In this document: piece after piece, positions 1 through 10,873 of the stretch
Position numbering within the stretch: the stretch's first letter is position 1
Layout: every line of letters begins with the position of its first letter
The notes under the pieces: model-generated
Database searches by the model: none
What the model was told of the DNA's origin: nothing
Seen by the model: only the letters and a program-made list of their open reading frames with translations
Assembly (NCBI GenBank): GCA_023231475.1
Contig: JALJEE010002401.1
Span: 1 to 58,410, forward strand
DNA: 58,410 nucleotides
Source: Seison nebaliae
Taxonomy: Eukaryota > Rotifera > Pararotatoria > Seisonacea > Seisonidae
Direction of reading: 5' to 3'
Position numbers and translations under genes: made by a program

Positions 1-803
1 AGGTCCTGTAAAGAAAGTGATGAGAGACGAGTATAAAAGAAAGAAGATTATTGGAAGAAGGGATTCCTTTTTGCTTTTATTTTGTCGTTTGATTCATTTT
101 GGAGAATTTAATAAACTGTGGTCGAGGAACACGTTACAATAGTAATCTAATATATAATTAATATTCATTGATTTTTAATTATAATTGTATCTAATTGTAT
201 ACAATTTCTTAGTTTGTGGAGATTTATTTTCGATATATTATTTTAATTTTTTGGTCCTTTTTGGGTTATATTTCTTTAATTGAACAGATATTGAATGCTA
301 TAGAAAACTGATAATGTGTTACTCTAAAATATTTGAAACAATAAGTCCAACTTTTAATAAACTATGTTGTTGTCTCATTAAACATCGGTCGTATCTACAA
401 ATTAAGAGGGCGAATATTTGCTTTCATTTTGGAAAAAGCTTTCTTATTCTATAAACGGTTTTATTGCTTTACAAATTTATTTTGTTTTTAAAACTTCTTT
501 ACAATGTTAGATATCTTATATCATCTAGAAATAGCGTGCGTCATTGATAATTCTTGGGAATATTATGGAAATTTACTTTAAGGTCCAGTCTATTGATTTA
601 AAACAAATATTATCATTTATAAGAACAATTATTTGGAATAGAACTCTTTGTTTGTTGGAAACTACTTTAAAATAAAACACGTTCCCAAAATAAAGTTGAA
701 TAACGAAATTTAATTTTATCACTTCATAACTCCATAGTCATGTTCAAGTTCAATAAAAGAGTTCTAAGAAATTGTTCGATGTAAATCAGGTTAGAGTCTA
801 GGT
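1..803. other. AT-rich intergenic sequence
   Basis: No coding segment with a start, splice sites and a recognisable product is visible. The stretch is AT-rich with short A and T runs and ends at the left arm of the inverted-repeat element. Confidence 0.5.
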
Positions 804-1299
804 CATTTGGTAGACGGGACTATTTGGTAGATCGACCATGTGGTACACTCCGCATACAAATTGCAGTTAAAATTACTCTAAAACGTTGGATTATTTAAAA
901 GGATTATTATCATTAAAAAAAAGAATTTTAATTAACTATGTAATGGAATATATTATAAATAAATTATTTAGTTTAATATTTTATATACAAAAGTAAAACA
1001 GTGAAATCAAAAAATGAAAACAAGAAAATGAATATAAGAAAATTACAATATAAGAAAAAAAGATAATCGAAAAAAAGTTTTTACATAATATATTCTTAAT
1101 TAATAGGGAAGTTCGCCGAATATTTTAATGATAATAATCCTTTTGAATTAACCTAAAATTTGGTATAATTTTAATGTCCAATAAGAAAATATCAAATATA
1201 TCTACATATCTACCAAATGTTCGGTGTACCAAACGTCCGTTTACCAAATGGTCGGTCTACCAAATGGTCGGTCTGCCAAATAGTCCCGTCTACCAAATC
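804..1299. mobile_element. Foldback / MITE-like inverted-repeat element
   Basis: The ends are inverted copies. Bases 805-830 (ATTTGGTAGACGGGACTATT and onward) are matched in reverse complement by 1274-1298 with one mismatch. The pairing resumes inside: ATTATTTAAAAGGATTATTA near 892-911 is mirrored by TAATGATAATAATCCTTTT near 1125-1143. The right arm also holds several direct copies of a unit of about 16 bp resembling TACCAAATGGTCGGTC (about 1210-1298). No protein is encoded. A non-autonomous DNA transposon or foldback element fits best. Target-site duplications are not obvious and the family is unknown. Confidence 0.7.
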
Positions 1300-2014
1300 A
1301 GTTAACATATCTTGTTACTTGATCAAATGTCTTCCATAGAAGTACACTGTAAAAGTTTATATTATCGATAATTTTAGATTTTACATTTCCACATAATTTC
1401 CTAGGTATAAGGATTACCTCAACTATTTTATTAGTAGATTTCTTATGTCAATTAGAATTATAGTACGTACTTGGAAGAATTTTATTATTTTTTGTTTTTT
1501 TCTTGAAATGATTTTAACATATTTAGTAATCCTCGATTACGTTTGATTAATTACGATAAGTTATTGTGATACACATTAATACGTTGAGATAGTTGTTAAA
1601 GTCAAATTGATTATAATTTTACAGATTAGAATTTCATTTTCAAAAATAATGTGTATTATTAAAATATCGTTACTTCTTTTGGTTCCGTTACTACATTGTC
1701 ATGGGCGTTAGTCCTTTTCTTATAAATTTCACAAAGTATCATAATTCCTTTTCTATTTACGAAATACAGCTGATAAGGAACATAATATCAATTGTAAAGA
1801 AGAAAAGATGAAATTTTTTACTGCAGAAAAATGGTTCGACTATAAGTCAACCGAATGTAAGGTTAACAAAATTCTTAATAAAAAACTTAATCATTCAACT
1901 GTTGGTTAAGAAATTAAATTGCGGGATGAAAAAATGTGAACTTAATTTAGAAGGAAGAGCAATTTGTGTCGGAAGTTTTATTTCTGTTCTAATTTCCTAA
2001 CTTATCCTTTATAG
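1300..2014. other. AT-rich intergenic sequence, may hide a 5' exon
   Basis: No convincing coding exon is seen. The WAP-domain gene that follows needs an upstream exon with its start and signal peptide, and that exon probably lies here or further left. A candidate ATG at 1809 does not give a hydrophobic signal peptide. Confidence 0.4.
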
Positions 2015-2865
2015 AACCTCATGAGGGTACATGTTTCGCCACAATACCCACTTGGTTATCGAAAGATAACATTAATGAATTGGAAACTAAACAAAAAGAA
2101 TGCACATTCGATGATGAATGTGAACCGAATGAAAAATGTTGTTTCATGCCAGATAATGATCCAATAAAAGTTGAAAAGATGAAACTGAGATCACCAGAAG
2201 ACGTAAGATATTGGGTACCTGGAAGTGCCAGGAAATGTATAAGTTTTAAATTTTAAATTTCTATTTTATGATGGTAATATAATAAAAATTAAAAAGGAAC
2301 ATGTCCTTTTGTCAATATAAGTTTTCCTGAGAGCAATTGTGAGTTTGGCTTTGAAAAAAATGGTAATGGATGTCCAACTGAAAGATGCTACGATCCATGC
2401 GCAAATGTTGACTGTCCTCCAAACTACCATTGCGAATATTCTGATGTCATCAATTTCTTTAAGAGACAAATATACCGAGTGGGACGACTACAAAAACATT
2501 TCTTTGGATTCAATACTTTTCCATTAAAACCCAAACTTAAATTACAAGACTTGCCGGTACCTGAAGGAATAAACGTTCTCCCACCAAGCAGTCAAAAATT
2601 TATTCATAATTATATGAAAACATTATGGAGTCATAAAGGACAATGTGTTCCAAGTTTGAAATTGAAATTTGATTTTTTAAAATAAAATTGATCAGATGTG
2701 CGAAGAGAACTTGGTAAGTGTCCGGATCCCTTCCCTATGCGAGTTCATACTAAGACGATAAATGAAGTTTGTAACGGAAAGAAATATTGTGCGAATGATG
2801 AACATTGTCCAATGGGTCAGCGATGTTGCTTCGACTTTTATTGTTATGCTATCTGTGTAGGTTAA
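2015..2865 (+). CDS. Secreted WAP / antistasin-like cysteine-rich protein (5' end missing)
   Basis: Three exons join in frame: 2015-2242, 2297-2653 and 2696-2865, stop TAA. Intron 1 (54 bp) and intron 2 (42 bp) are GT..AG. The first exon encodes a whey-acidic-protein-like core (CTFDDEC, then EKCC). The second has an antistasin-like string (CEFGFEKNGNGC, then CYDPC). The third ends in another WAP core (YCANDEHCPMGQRCC). Such domains are usually secreted inhibitors of serine proteases or antimicrobial proteins; which protease this one would target is not visible. The first exon, with start and signal peptide, was not found, so the start given is only the acceptor of the first recognised exon. 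The domain family is clear; the exact exon borders are inferred. Confidence 0.7.
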
Positions 2866-3863
2866 TAGTAATTCTATGTTTTTCTCCAATCATCATAATT
2901 TTATTTAATTCTATTTAGATCCAATAAAGAACTGATTCAATTAAAGATGTTTTTCAGTAGCGTCAATTCTTCGACATTTCATATAATTTATTTATAATCT
3001 CTTTATAATAAAATTCTATTTTGAATATTAATAAATAGTCCACTTTCAAAATCTATACGACTACGCAAGTCGATAATAATTCGATAATTAAAAAAATTCG
3101 GATTTCGAGGATGTATTTAAGAAATTTTGGGATATAGACGGGACAAAGAGATATTTTTTTTAAAATATATTATATTATATTAATCAAAAATATCAAAAAA
3201 AAATTTTTTAAAATTTTATGGTTGTTTGCAGAAAGATTAATATCGGCTTTAAGTTGTATAATATTAAATGAATAGATCAACGGATTGAAAGGTTTAATAA
3301 GTGTTAATAACAATTTCAATATAATTTCCTAAATCATCCTCCACAAGAAATTAATTTCAAGATGGTGGTTTAAAAAATTCTGGGAAAAGATAACAAAATT
3401 TTTGAAGTTGATGGATACTTACCAACTTTTACGTTGCACAGTTGATCATGTTTATTGCGGTTTTTATATTGAATACGGTAATTATTGAATAATCTATCAT
3501 CAATGTCAAAATCACAATATTAATATACTCCATTGTCTTTAAAAAATGTTGGTTGAATTTTGATAGATAGATTTAATGCGTCATTCATTGATATCGTTTT
3601 ATAATTTAAAAGAAATGATTTACAGTCATTGTCGATGGAGAATTTGTATTGCGATGAGGCTAATTGGTATAATAAAAATTCTTGAATTCCTTTAAATTGT
3701 ATAAAGTAGTCTTGGAAATTATTTTAGATAGAGAACCTTGTTTTATACGAGGACATTGTTCTTGAAATTTCTTGTTATCATGTTTCACGATGGTATGTTC
3801 TTTTTCGACGATATTTAAATAATTGCGAAATTTGGACAGTTTAAATTTAAGTTGTCGAATAAT
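2866..3863. other. AT-rich intergenic sequence
   Basis: Nothing with coding character was seen on either strand between the WAP-type gene and the 3' end of the RasGEF gene. It contains A/T runs near 3150-3210. Confidence 0.5.
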
Positions 3864-6800
3864 CTAGAAATGAGATTCGTAAAGTTCTAATATTGAAGAA
3901 TAATTCAAACGATGTCTGACAATTTTTCGGTTCCTTCTAATGCAGGTACTTCTACTATAAAACATTTCGAAAAATCGAAGAAAAGTAACAAAATAAGAAC
4001 TTTCGACTTTGTCAATAAATAGTTTCTTCCATAATTGAAATGCCTCTTTTAATAACAATTTCGATTTACCACAAATACATCGATATGTATATGCATTCAA
4101 TATATCCAAATTACTCATTAATCGTTTGATCAAAATATTTGAAACGGTTCCATCGGTAATTGAGAGAATTTGTGAAAGTAATTGCGAAATATTCTCAACC
4201 TTCTCATAAATAATGAAATAACTTTGTTTGAAGAGATCGGATGTTGAGGTAGTACTACTTTTCTTTTTTATTGATGAAGGTGCCTTAAATTCGGAATTAC
4301 TATCGAAAATGGTTGGGAAACTAGTATTCTTCTTGAATTGAGGGTTTCTATTACGTTTGGGTCTTTCTTTAATTCTATCCGTTTTCATTGCGCTGGTTGA
4401 TTGATATGGGACCATTTTCTTTAAATTCTGATAAAAATTGTGAATACTTTTCCTCTTGTTGATTAAAGAACTACGAGTTTTTGTAATGTTGGGTGTGACA
4501 TCATAGTTTAAAGTTATTGGTAAAATTTTAAACTTAATATTAGGTGTTGATTTATTGATAGATAATTGTAAATGTCCTCTATCGGTTCTATCACTTATGA
4601 ACGATGATGAAAAACATTTCTTCACAGTTGATATACTATGCGAATCTTCCGAATGGCAAAGATGATTTGATTTTATTGATTTACTTTTAGTTATATAATA
4701 ATTTCCTTTCTTATTTTCGGTATCTCTAAAAGAACTTTGGTTCAATTCTATTGTCTGATTTTCACTTTTTGGATTAAACCAAAATTTATTGATATCTTCT
4801 TCTCCTTCACAATTACTTAATTGAACGTCGTTAATTTCATTATCATTCGTCAATGTAATTTTTGATATTTTTAAAGATTTTATAGAGTCCACTACTTCAG
4901 TATCACCATCTCCATCACTAATACTGTTATTGTTGTTATTGTTGCTGTTATGTTTACCATCAAAGTTAATCATTTCATATGTATACTCATCGGCATCATC
5001 ATAAATAAATTGTGGCATACCTAATTCTATTTTATTATCTTCTATTTGTTTCTTTGTAGAACAACAAAAATTGACTATTCCACTCTCTTCATCCGAATAT
5101 GTCGTATTCGATACATACTTTCTGAAATCTTTTGAAAATAATCGAGTTAACCAATTAGTATTTTTTAATTTCTCTAATTCTTCTACTTTCTTATAATGTG
5201 TTTGATGGACAACGTTTCGAATCATGCTTCTACAATCATATTTTCGTTCTATATCATTGACATTCGATGGAAATAAGAACCCAAACATTGTCTCATTTAC
5301 AAATTTCTTATAAACTTTTAGCGGTTTTTTTGGATAGTTCAATTTATTTTCATCGATATAATCCGACTGCTCCAACAATACCTTCAATTTTTCCTTATCC
5401 TCAATTAAATTTATGTCGATGATACTTTCTAATTCGATTCTAGAGAAATAATGTGAGTAATAAGATTCACTGTCGATATAAAAATTGAATGGACGATTCT
5501 TGAATGGTTTTCGTATGAATATTCGGTAGTTCAATTTCAATGAATCCATTCCTAACTTATTTTTTGGTAACAAAATGAAATTGTTAAATAGCATTTCTTT
5601 CTTATACTTGACATCTCGATCGATGTCGTAACATCCGAACACTTTGTATAATTCATCAAAATTCCGTGGTATTCTACGTATTTGATACGGTAACATCGAG
5701 TACCATAATTGCCCAACATTATTGTTTGGTGATTTCATTCGAACATTTCGAAACATTTGTTCCGGTGAAAAATATAATTCGACGTCAGCAATATTATAAA
5801 CATTTACTTTATCTGAATAGAATTCTTTAAATTCTTCGAAGTGGTCTTCTTTTTCTATTGCTTCTGTCGAATGAAATGGGGTACACCAGTTCATATAATT
5901 CGAATAAAGATATTGTTTATTCTTCCTAAATAATGTCAATTCGTTTATTTTATCACTATTCAGTCTATCATCGTTATCCGAATCAGTCATATTCTTTTTC
6001 AATTTATGAATAAAACCATCAGAGGAATTGGTACCTAGAAAATCAAAAATTTTTGAAAACCCTTTTAAAAGTTGTTGAAACCTTTTTCTTCGTTAGGAAT
6101 TGTCATTTTCTGTAACAAATATGAAATATTTGGCAGACATGGTGGATTTATCATACTTCGATAATAATGTTCGATATACAACAACCAATTATCATCATTC
6201 GACATTAATCTCCACACGTAAGTGAGAAATAAAATGAGTTTCGGTTTTAAGTCAAATGCTTTCTCCCATGTATCATTTAAACGAAATACAGCTGATACAT
6301 CTAAACCAGCAAGCAAAACACGTAGTCCTTCGTAATTCCTTAAACGTCTCAACTGATATGCTACCTTTATCCAATAGTTGAGAATTGTAGCACGTCTCTC
6401 CAAATCACTACATTCTACAATAGTTGTCATTACCAGAAGAATAATCCTTTCGTTAAATAACAGATATCGTATTAAATTTGGAGATTGATTCCATCGATTT
6501 TCTTTTAGCCAATTATAACTGTAAAATTCCGTTGCATCGATCGATAACAAATGAGACACCTGTAACATTGTCAACGTTTCCGCCATAGTCACACTATTGA
6601 ACTCCTCCACCGATATGTCGAATAATGAAGAATCTGGTTTCCAGATCTTCGAAATTTGGTCGATATCATTTACATAAAACGTTTGATAATTTTCATGATC
6701 ACGTTCGGGATTATACGGCGACAGCAATTCATTTCCATAATATTTAAGGAAATTATTTATTTTTGGGAATTTCAATTCTTTCATACAATTCATCGCATAC

Positions 6801-7577
6801 GCAACAGAAATGAATTGCATAAATTTTTCATTGAGATGTTTTGTGTCGACTAGGCGGAAACAAAATGTCTTGTTCAAATATTTATCATCTAATTTGCAAA
6901 TGATCAAATATTTTCTTTCACTGAAAATAAAAAAATCTTCTAAATTTATAGAACGTTATTGAAATCTAACGGAACGACAGAGAAACTAATAAATTGGATC
7001 GGAATTATTTGGAGTATTTCTAGTACAAATGTGACAACTTCCCCATTATTATTTTTTTGACAACCTAATTTTGAACAATGTCAACTTGTTGAATGACAAG
7101 GAACAAAAAAGGAAACCATGATGATATTTACCAATAAATAATGTTTTGTTGCTGCTTAATCCAATTCGATATAATTGAAATTCACTCCCAACAATTATTC
7201 TCAAACAAAGACATTCTGTTACGATATGACCATCTCTTAAAAGATTCTCATAAGATTCATCTAACCAATATACTAAATGTTAGTTTAGATTAATTTAAAT
7301 AGTATTACCTTTATGCAATAAATCTTTTAATGTTGGAAATTTAATCGAATTAAATCTACTTCTAGAACATAACGAACAATTAACTGTAAGAATCAGTTTT
7401 TGTCTTAGCTTATTTCCACAAATATCATCTCATTTAACCTGATGCACAAATTTCATACAGTTTGTCCATGATTTCAGCATAAGTTTCAACATATTTCTCA
7501 TATTGTTTATCTTCATTTTCATCATACAAATCATAAGAATCGTCGCTTTCGTCAAATAAAATTTCATTTGAATCCAT
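3864..7577 (-). CDS. RasGEF (CDC25-homology) domain protein
   Basis: Five exons join in frame on the minus strand: 7577-7439, 7383-7309, 7272-7132, 6939-6082 and 6034-3864, giving about 1,127 residues with four introns of 36 to 192 bp. The first exon starts MDSNEILFDESDDSYD and is acidic. Exon 4 carries a catalytic RasGEF domain at roughly residues 235-400. Recognisable blocks are MAETLTMLQVSHLLSI, the RRATILNYWIKVAYQLRRLR helix, VSAVFRLNDTW and NPPCLPNISYLL. Such domains eject GDP from Ras-family GTPases. No N-terminal REM domain is obvious. The roughly 720-residue C-terminal exon has no domain I can name; it is basic, Ser/Asn-rich in the middle and has a helical end. Which GTPase it acts on, and which RasGEF subfamily it belongs to, cannot be told from the sequence. 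Confidence 0.8.
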
Positions 7578-8335
7578 AATTGAAATTTTTCAATTGATTT
7601 TCTACGTAATTGTATATAGTGTATTTTGTATTATTACCAATAAGTATTTCTATTTGTTATTGAAGTTTTGGTGGTATAAACCGAATAACAAAATTTCATA
7701 GAAAATGTTTACGTTTTTACAGGTACCGTCATTTGGGGGTAATGTGGGAATTGGGGAAACTGAGCAAAAAATGGTGACCGAATAATGACCCTTCAGGCTA
7801 ACATAAATTTCATATCGCAATCATAACTATGGCTTCCATCCTTGATTTCTATTTATCAGATAATGTTTACATCTAAAAAGCTTTCGAATACCGGTATTCG
7901 AATAGAATAATGGCCATTATCTAATACCTAATATTTTCAGATTGTCTATGTACAAATTAGATTTTTTAGATTACAAAAAATTTATTGATTAAAAAGAAAC
8001 ATAACAGTTGATCAAAAAATTGAATGTAACAAAGGAGAAAAAAGAAAATATGTTTAATTAATTTCGTATCTGTCTGTGTTGTCGTCATCTTTTATGAACC
8101 AAGGCAGGTGGAAAATGGTTGAAGCATGAAAGATAGTCGAGGAATTGAGCGGGATATTGTGATGGTTAATTTAAGTTCTGATAGTTAAATTAATGGTTCG
8201 AATTATTATAAAGTGTTAACATCTAAAATTATTTTTCCTTTGACTCCAAAGATTTGCTTAATTCTAGCTAAATATTCTTATTATCTTTCATGGCATTGAA
8301 GAATAATCCTCCCAAAATTTGGTTTAGTTCTCATG
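7578..8335. other. Intergenic region upstream of the RasGEF gene
   Basis: No gene is recognised. It should contain the promoter of the minus-strand RasGEF gene close to 7578 and the 3' end of the minus-strand orphan gene close to 8335. Confidence 0.45.
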
Positions 8336-10075
8336 TTAGAGTCTTTTATCTGTAGAACATACTGGCTTTAGTATCTTACCAAGGTTAATCGTATGCTCGT
8401 TGTAAGAAACGGATTCATGAAAAAATATTTCAGAAATAAAAAAGTCAAAGGAAACCGAATCCACCTTGGTTGCTAAAAACAATTTTAAATCTCGGATAGA
8501 AAATATTTGTTCATTGCTAATTATATACCACTTCGACCCGACCATAGATTTGATGAGAGCCACAGAATGTGAGGGGAAAATGTGAATTTTTTTATAGGGT
8601 ATATATATTGAGTGACTCACATTATTTCTTTCTAACTTTTGTTTGAAATAATAAAAGTTCCCGGCAGTGAGTAATGTCTCCTGCCATACGGTTATGTTAA
8701 TTGACGATTTTAAATAATTTATAACTATCTCTCTTGATTCTTTGGTATAGCTGTCTAAATTAGTTGAATTGTAACGTTCCATTATCTGTTCAATACGATA
8801 ATTATTCCATTCGTGAACTCCTTTTGGCAAAGGTACTGGATATGAAGCATCTCCCGTTATTTGGAATTTGTTGTATCCCCGAGTTAGATGAAATGCATAA
8901 ATTGTATAATTTACAGCTGAACCTTTTGGAACTAAGTCCTTAAAAAATGTTATCTGAGAAAGTTTATCTCCATTCCAAAACGATGTGGGAAAAACTGGAT
9001 AATAAGCTATCAGTTCCAGTGGATTGATTGAAACATTGATTTTAAACTGAAATCTCAGTAACTCTTGGATATACTGGTCATCACTATATTGTAATAATAA
9101 GTCATTTAGTCGGTTATTTACATTCGCACTAATCTGTGAGGCAAAAAAATATTTTAATTCACATTTTTCGGAAGTTATTACTATTTTGGGGAATCCATGA
9201 TCTTCAATAATTTTCTCATATTTTGTTACTGTCCATAAGAAATCTTTTGTAATACGATCAGAAAGTGTTCTAGTTCTGAGGCTGTCTATATATTCCATTA
9301 AATTGCCATTATATATGTAATGTCTAGCATCAGCTTTAATGTAACCAAGTTCGAAATGCATTAAATCAATTTCTGGATAATAGATGATGCATCTTACGCA
9401 GTTTATCGGAGAAAATTTATTTGATCCGCTTATAAATTCGGCAATTCCATTTAGTTTATAGACCTTTCTAGTAATATTTTTCTCGGATATATAATCTGAA
9501 CCAAAAAAAAGCTGTTGTAGCATAAATGTCATTGCGTTCATTAAATTACGATTTACATCAAGTTTATTCGCAATTTCTTTAACATACTGTTTTTGTGTAC
9601 TACAATTCAAATTTATCTGAGATTCTGACGTTATTGAGTTCCAATCATTATCACACAGCGTGAAAGTTCTACCTTTCTTTAAAGAAACTCGAATACTTCT
9701 ATTTGTTTTTCCAGAAGGACATTTTAGTTTCATGATGTTCATTTTGAAGAAATTGAAAAGACATCGACTTATATTATTATTTTCCTTAAAGACCTCTGCA
9801 TTCACTTCATGACCACCAATTAATATTAATAGTTCATGTAGTAAATAAACCGCTGGAAAATTGTCGTCAAGATTACTCAGATCAAAACTATTCTCCGATT
9901 TTACCTTATGCAAAAATCTACAAACATCGGGTGAACACTCATTATTTTCCATTATCTTCTTTAGTAGAAATGGTGTGAATATGATAAATTGAAAAGAAGA
10001 TATAGATAGACATATTCCTCCTACATTTTCTATGGAAGGAGGTTCTATCAACGGATTTCTAGTAGTCATTTTCAA
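8336..10075 (-). CDS. Orphan intronless protein, 579 residues
   Basis: This is a single uninterrupted reading frame starting MKMTTRNPL; a second ATG two codons later could equally be used. I do not recognise the family. The protein has no clear signal peptide or membrane segment, is rich in Ile, Asn, Ser and aromatic residues and lacks low-complexity runs. That suggests a folded protein rather than chance. Visible blocks include a middle part with CVRCIIYYPEIDLMHF, and later LIAYYPVFPTSFWNGDKL and VPLPKGVHEWNNYR. It lies alone between the RasGEF and DEG/ENaC genes, pointing left, with no visible operon or partner. A domesticated mobile-element protein or a fast-evolving lineage-specific gene are both possible. 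Length and clean frame support it being real; function is unknown. Confidence 0.65.
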   Translation of the reverse strand: MKMTTRNPLIEPPSIENVGGICLSISSFQFIIFTPFLLKKIMENNECSPDVCRFLHKVKSENSFDLSNLDDNFPAVYLLHELLILIGGHEVNAEVFKENNNISRCLFNFFKMNIMKLKCPSGKTNRSIRVSLKKGRTFTLCDNDWNSITSESQINLNCSTQKQYVKEIANKLDVNRNLMNAMTFMLQQLFFGSDYISEKNITRKVYKLNGIAEFISGSNKFSPINCVRCIIYYPEIDLMHFELGYIKADARHYIYNGNLMEYIDSLRTRTLSDRITKDFLWTVTKYEKIIEDHGFPKIVITSEKCELKYFFASQISANVNNRLNDLLLQYSDDQYIQELLRFQFKINVSINPLELIAYYPVFPTSFWNGDKLSQITFFKDLVPKGSAVNYTIYAFHLTRGYNKFQITGDASYPVPLPKGVHEWNNYRIEQIMERYNSTNLDSYTKESREIVINYLKSSINITVWQETLLTAGNFYYFKQKLERNNVSHSIYIPYKKIHIFPSHSVALIKSMVGSKWYIISNEQIFSIRDLKLFLATKVDSVSFDFFISEIFFHESVSYNEHTINLGKILKPVCSTDKRL

Positions 10076-10873
10076 GATAATTCAACTCTGAGGTAGTGGA
10101 AGATCCGAAATAATAGATAAGAAAGAGTAAAAAGAGGTAAAATATAATAGGTTAACAATAGAAACTTGAAATTTTAGAATTGTTTCATTTTGATTTCATC
10201 TAATTTATCCAGTTATATGACAGGGTTTATTACGAATTTGAAGATATTATTTTTAGATTAGCTGTTTATAGTTTCTAGTTAACATAATTGTTGATTAGGG
10301 GTATTTATTTGCATCTCCTCAGGATGAGCAATGAGGAGGAATCTTATTGTCGACAATTCACTAACATGGTAAGTAAAGACTTCGATTCTGTGATTTATGA
10401 AATCGATTACATTTTATTCTTTTTTTTCATACTTTAAACATTTTATCCTTTTTTTTTGTATTTGGATAAAAATTTTTATTCCTAAAAAAATATATTATTC
10501 CCACTTTATCGAAACGAATGTCTTATGTTTTACAACATAAAAGCAATGCATTCATTCATGAATAAAAATTAAATTGTTTTTCTTTAAAATATTGAAACAA
10601 AATTTGAGGCTCTTTATAATTTTAATACGTTTTGATACTCTTTAAAATTTTGAAGAGCAGTATATTAACATGAAATAGTTTTTTTTATTATTGATAAGAA
10701 TTTATCAATTAAACTCGTTTAGTTCTTTTTCAAGCGGAAATAGTATTTCATGCCAAAGTAATTATCAAAATAATATCAAGTAATAAATAATATCAAATAT
10801 TTTTCTCAATAAGAGAATGATTTCTACTAACGTAAGATAATAAAAAGTAAGTAAATAAGTTTGGTACTAACTA
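10076..10873. other. Intergenic, with a possible orphan first exon at 10323
   Basis: The region is mostly AT-rich. At 10323 an ATG opens a short frame (MSNEEESYCRQFTNM) that ends exactly at a strong donor, GTAAGTAAAG, near 10368. No downstream exon could be matched in phase, so this may be a lone 5' exon or chance. Confidence 0.3.
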
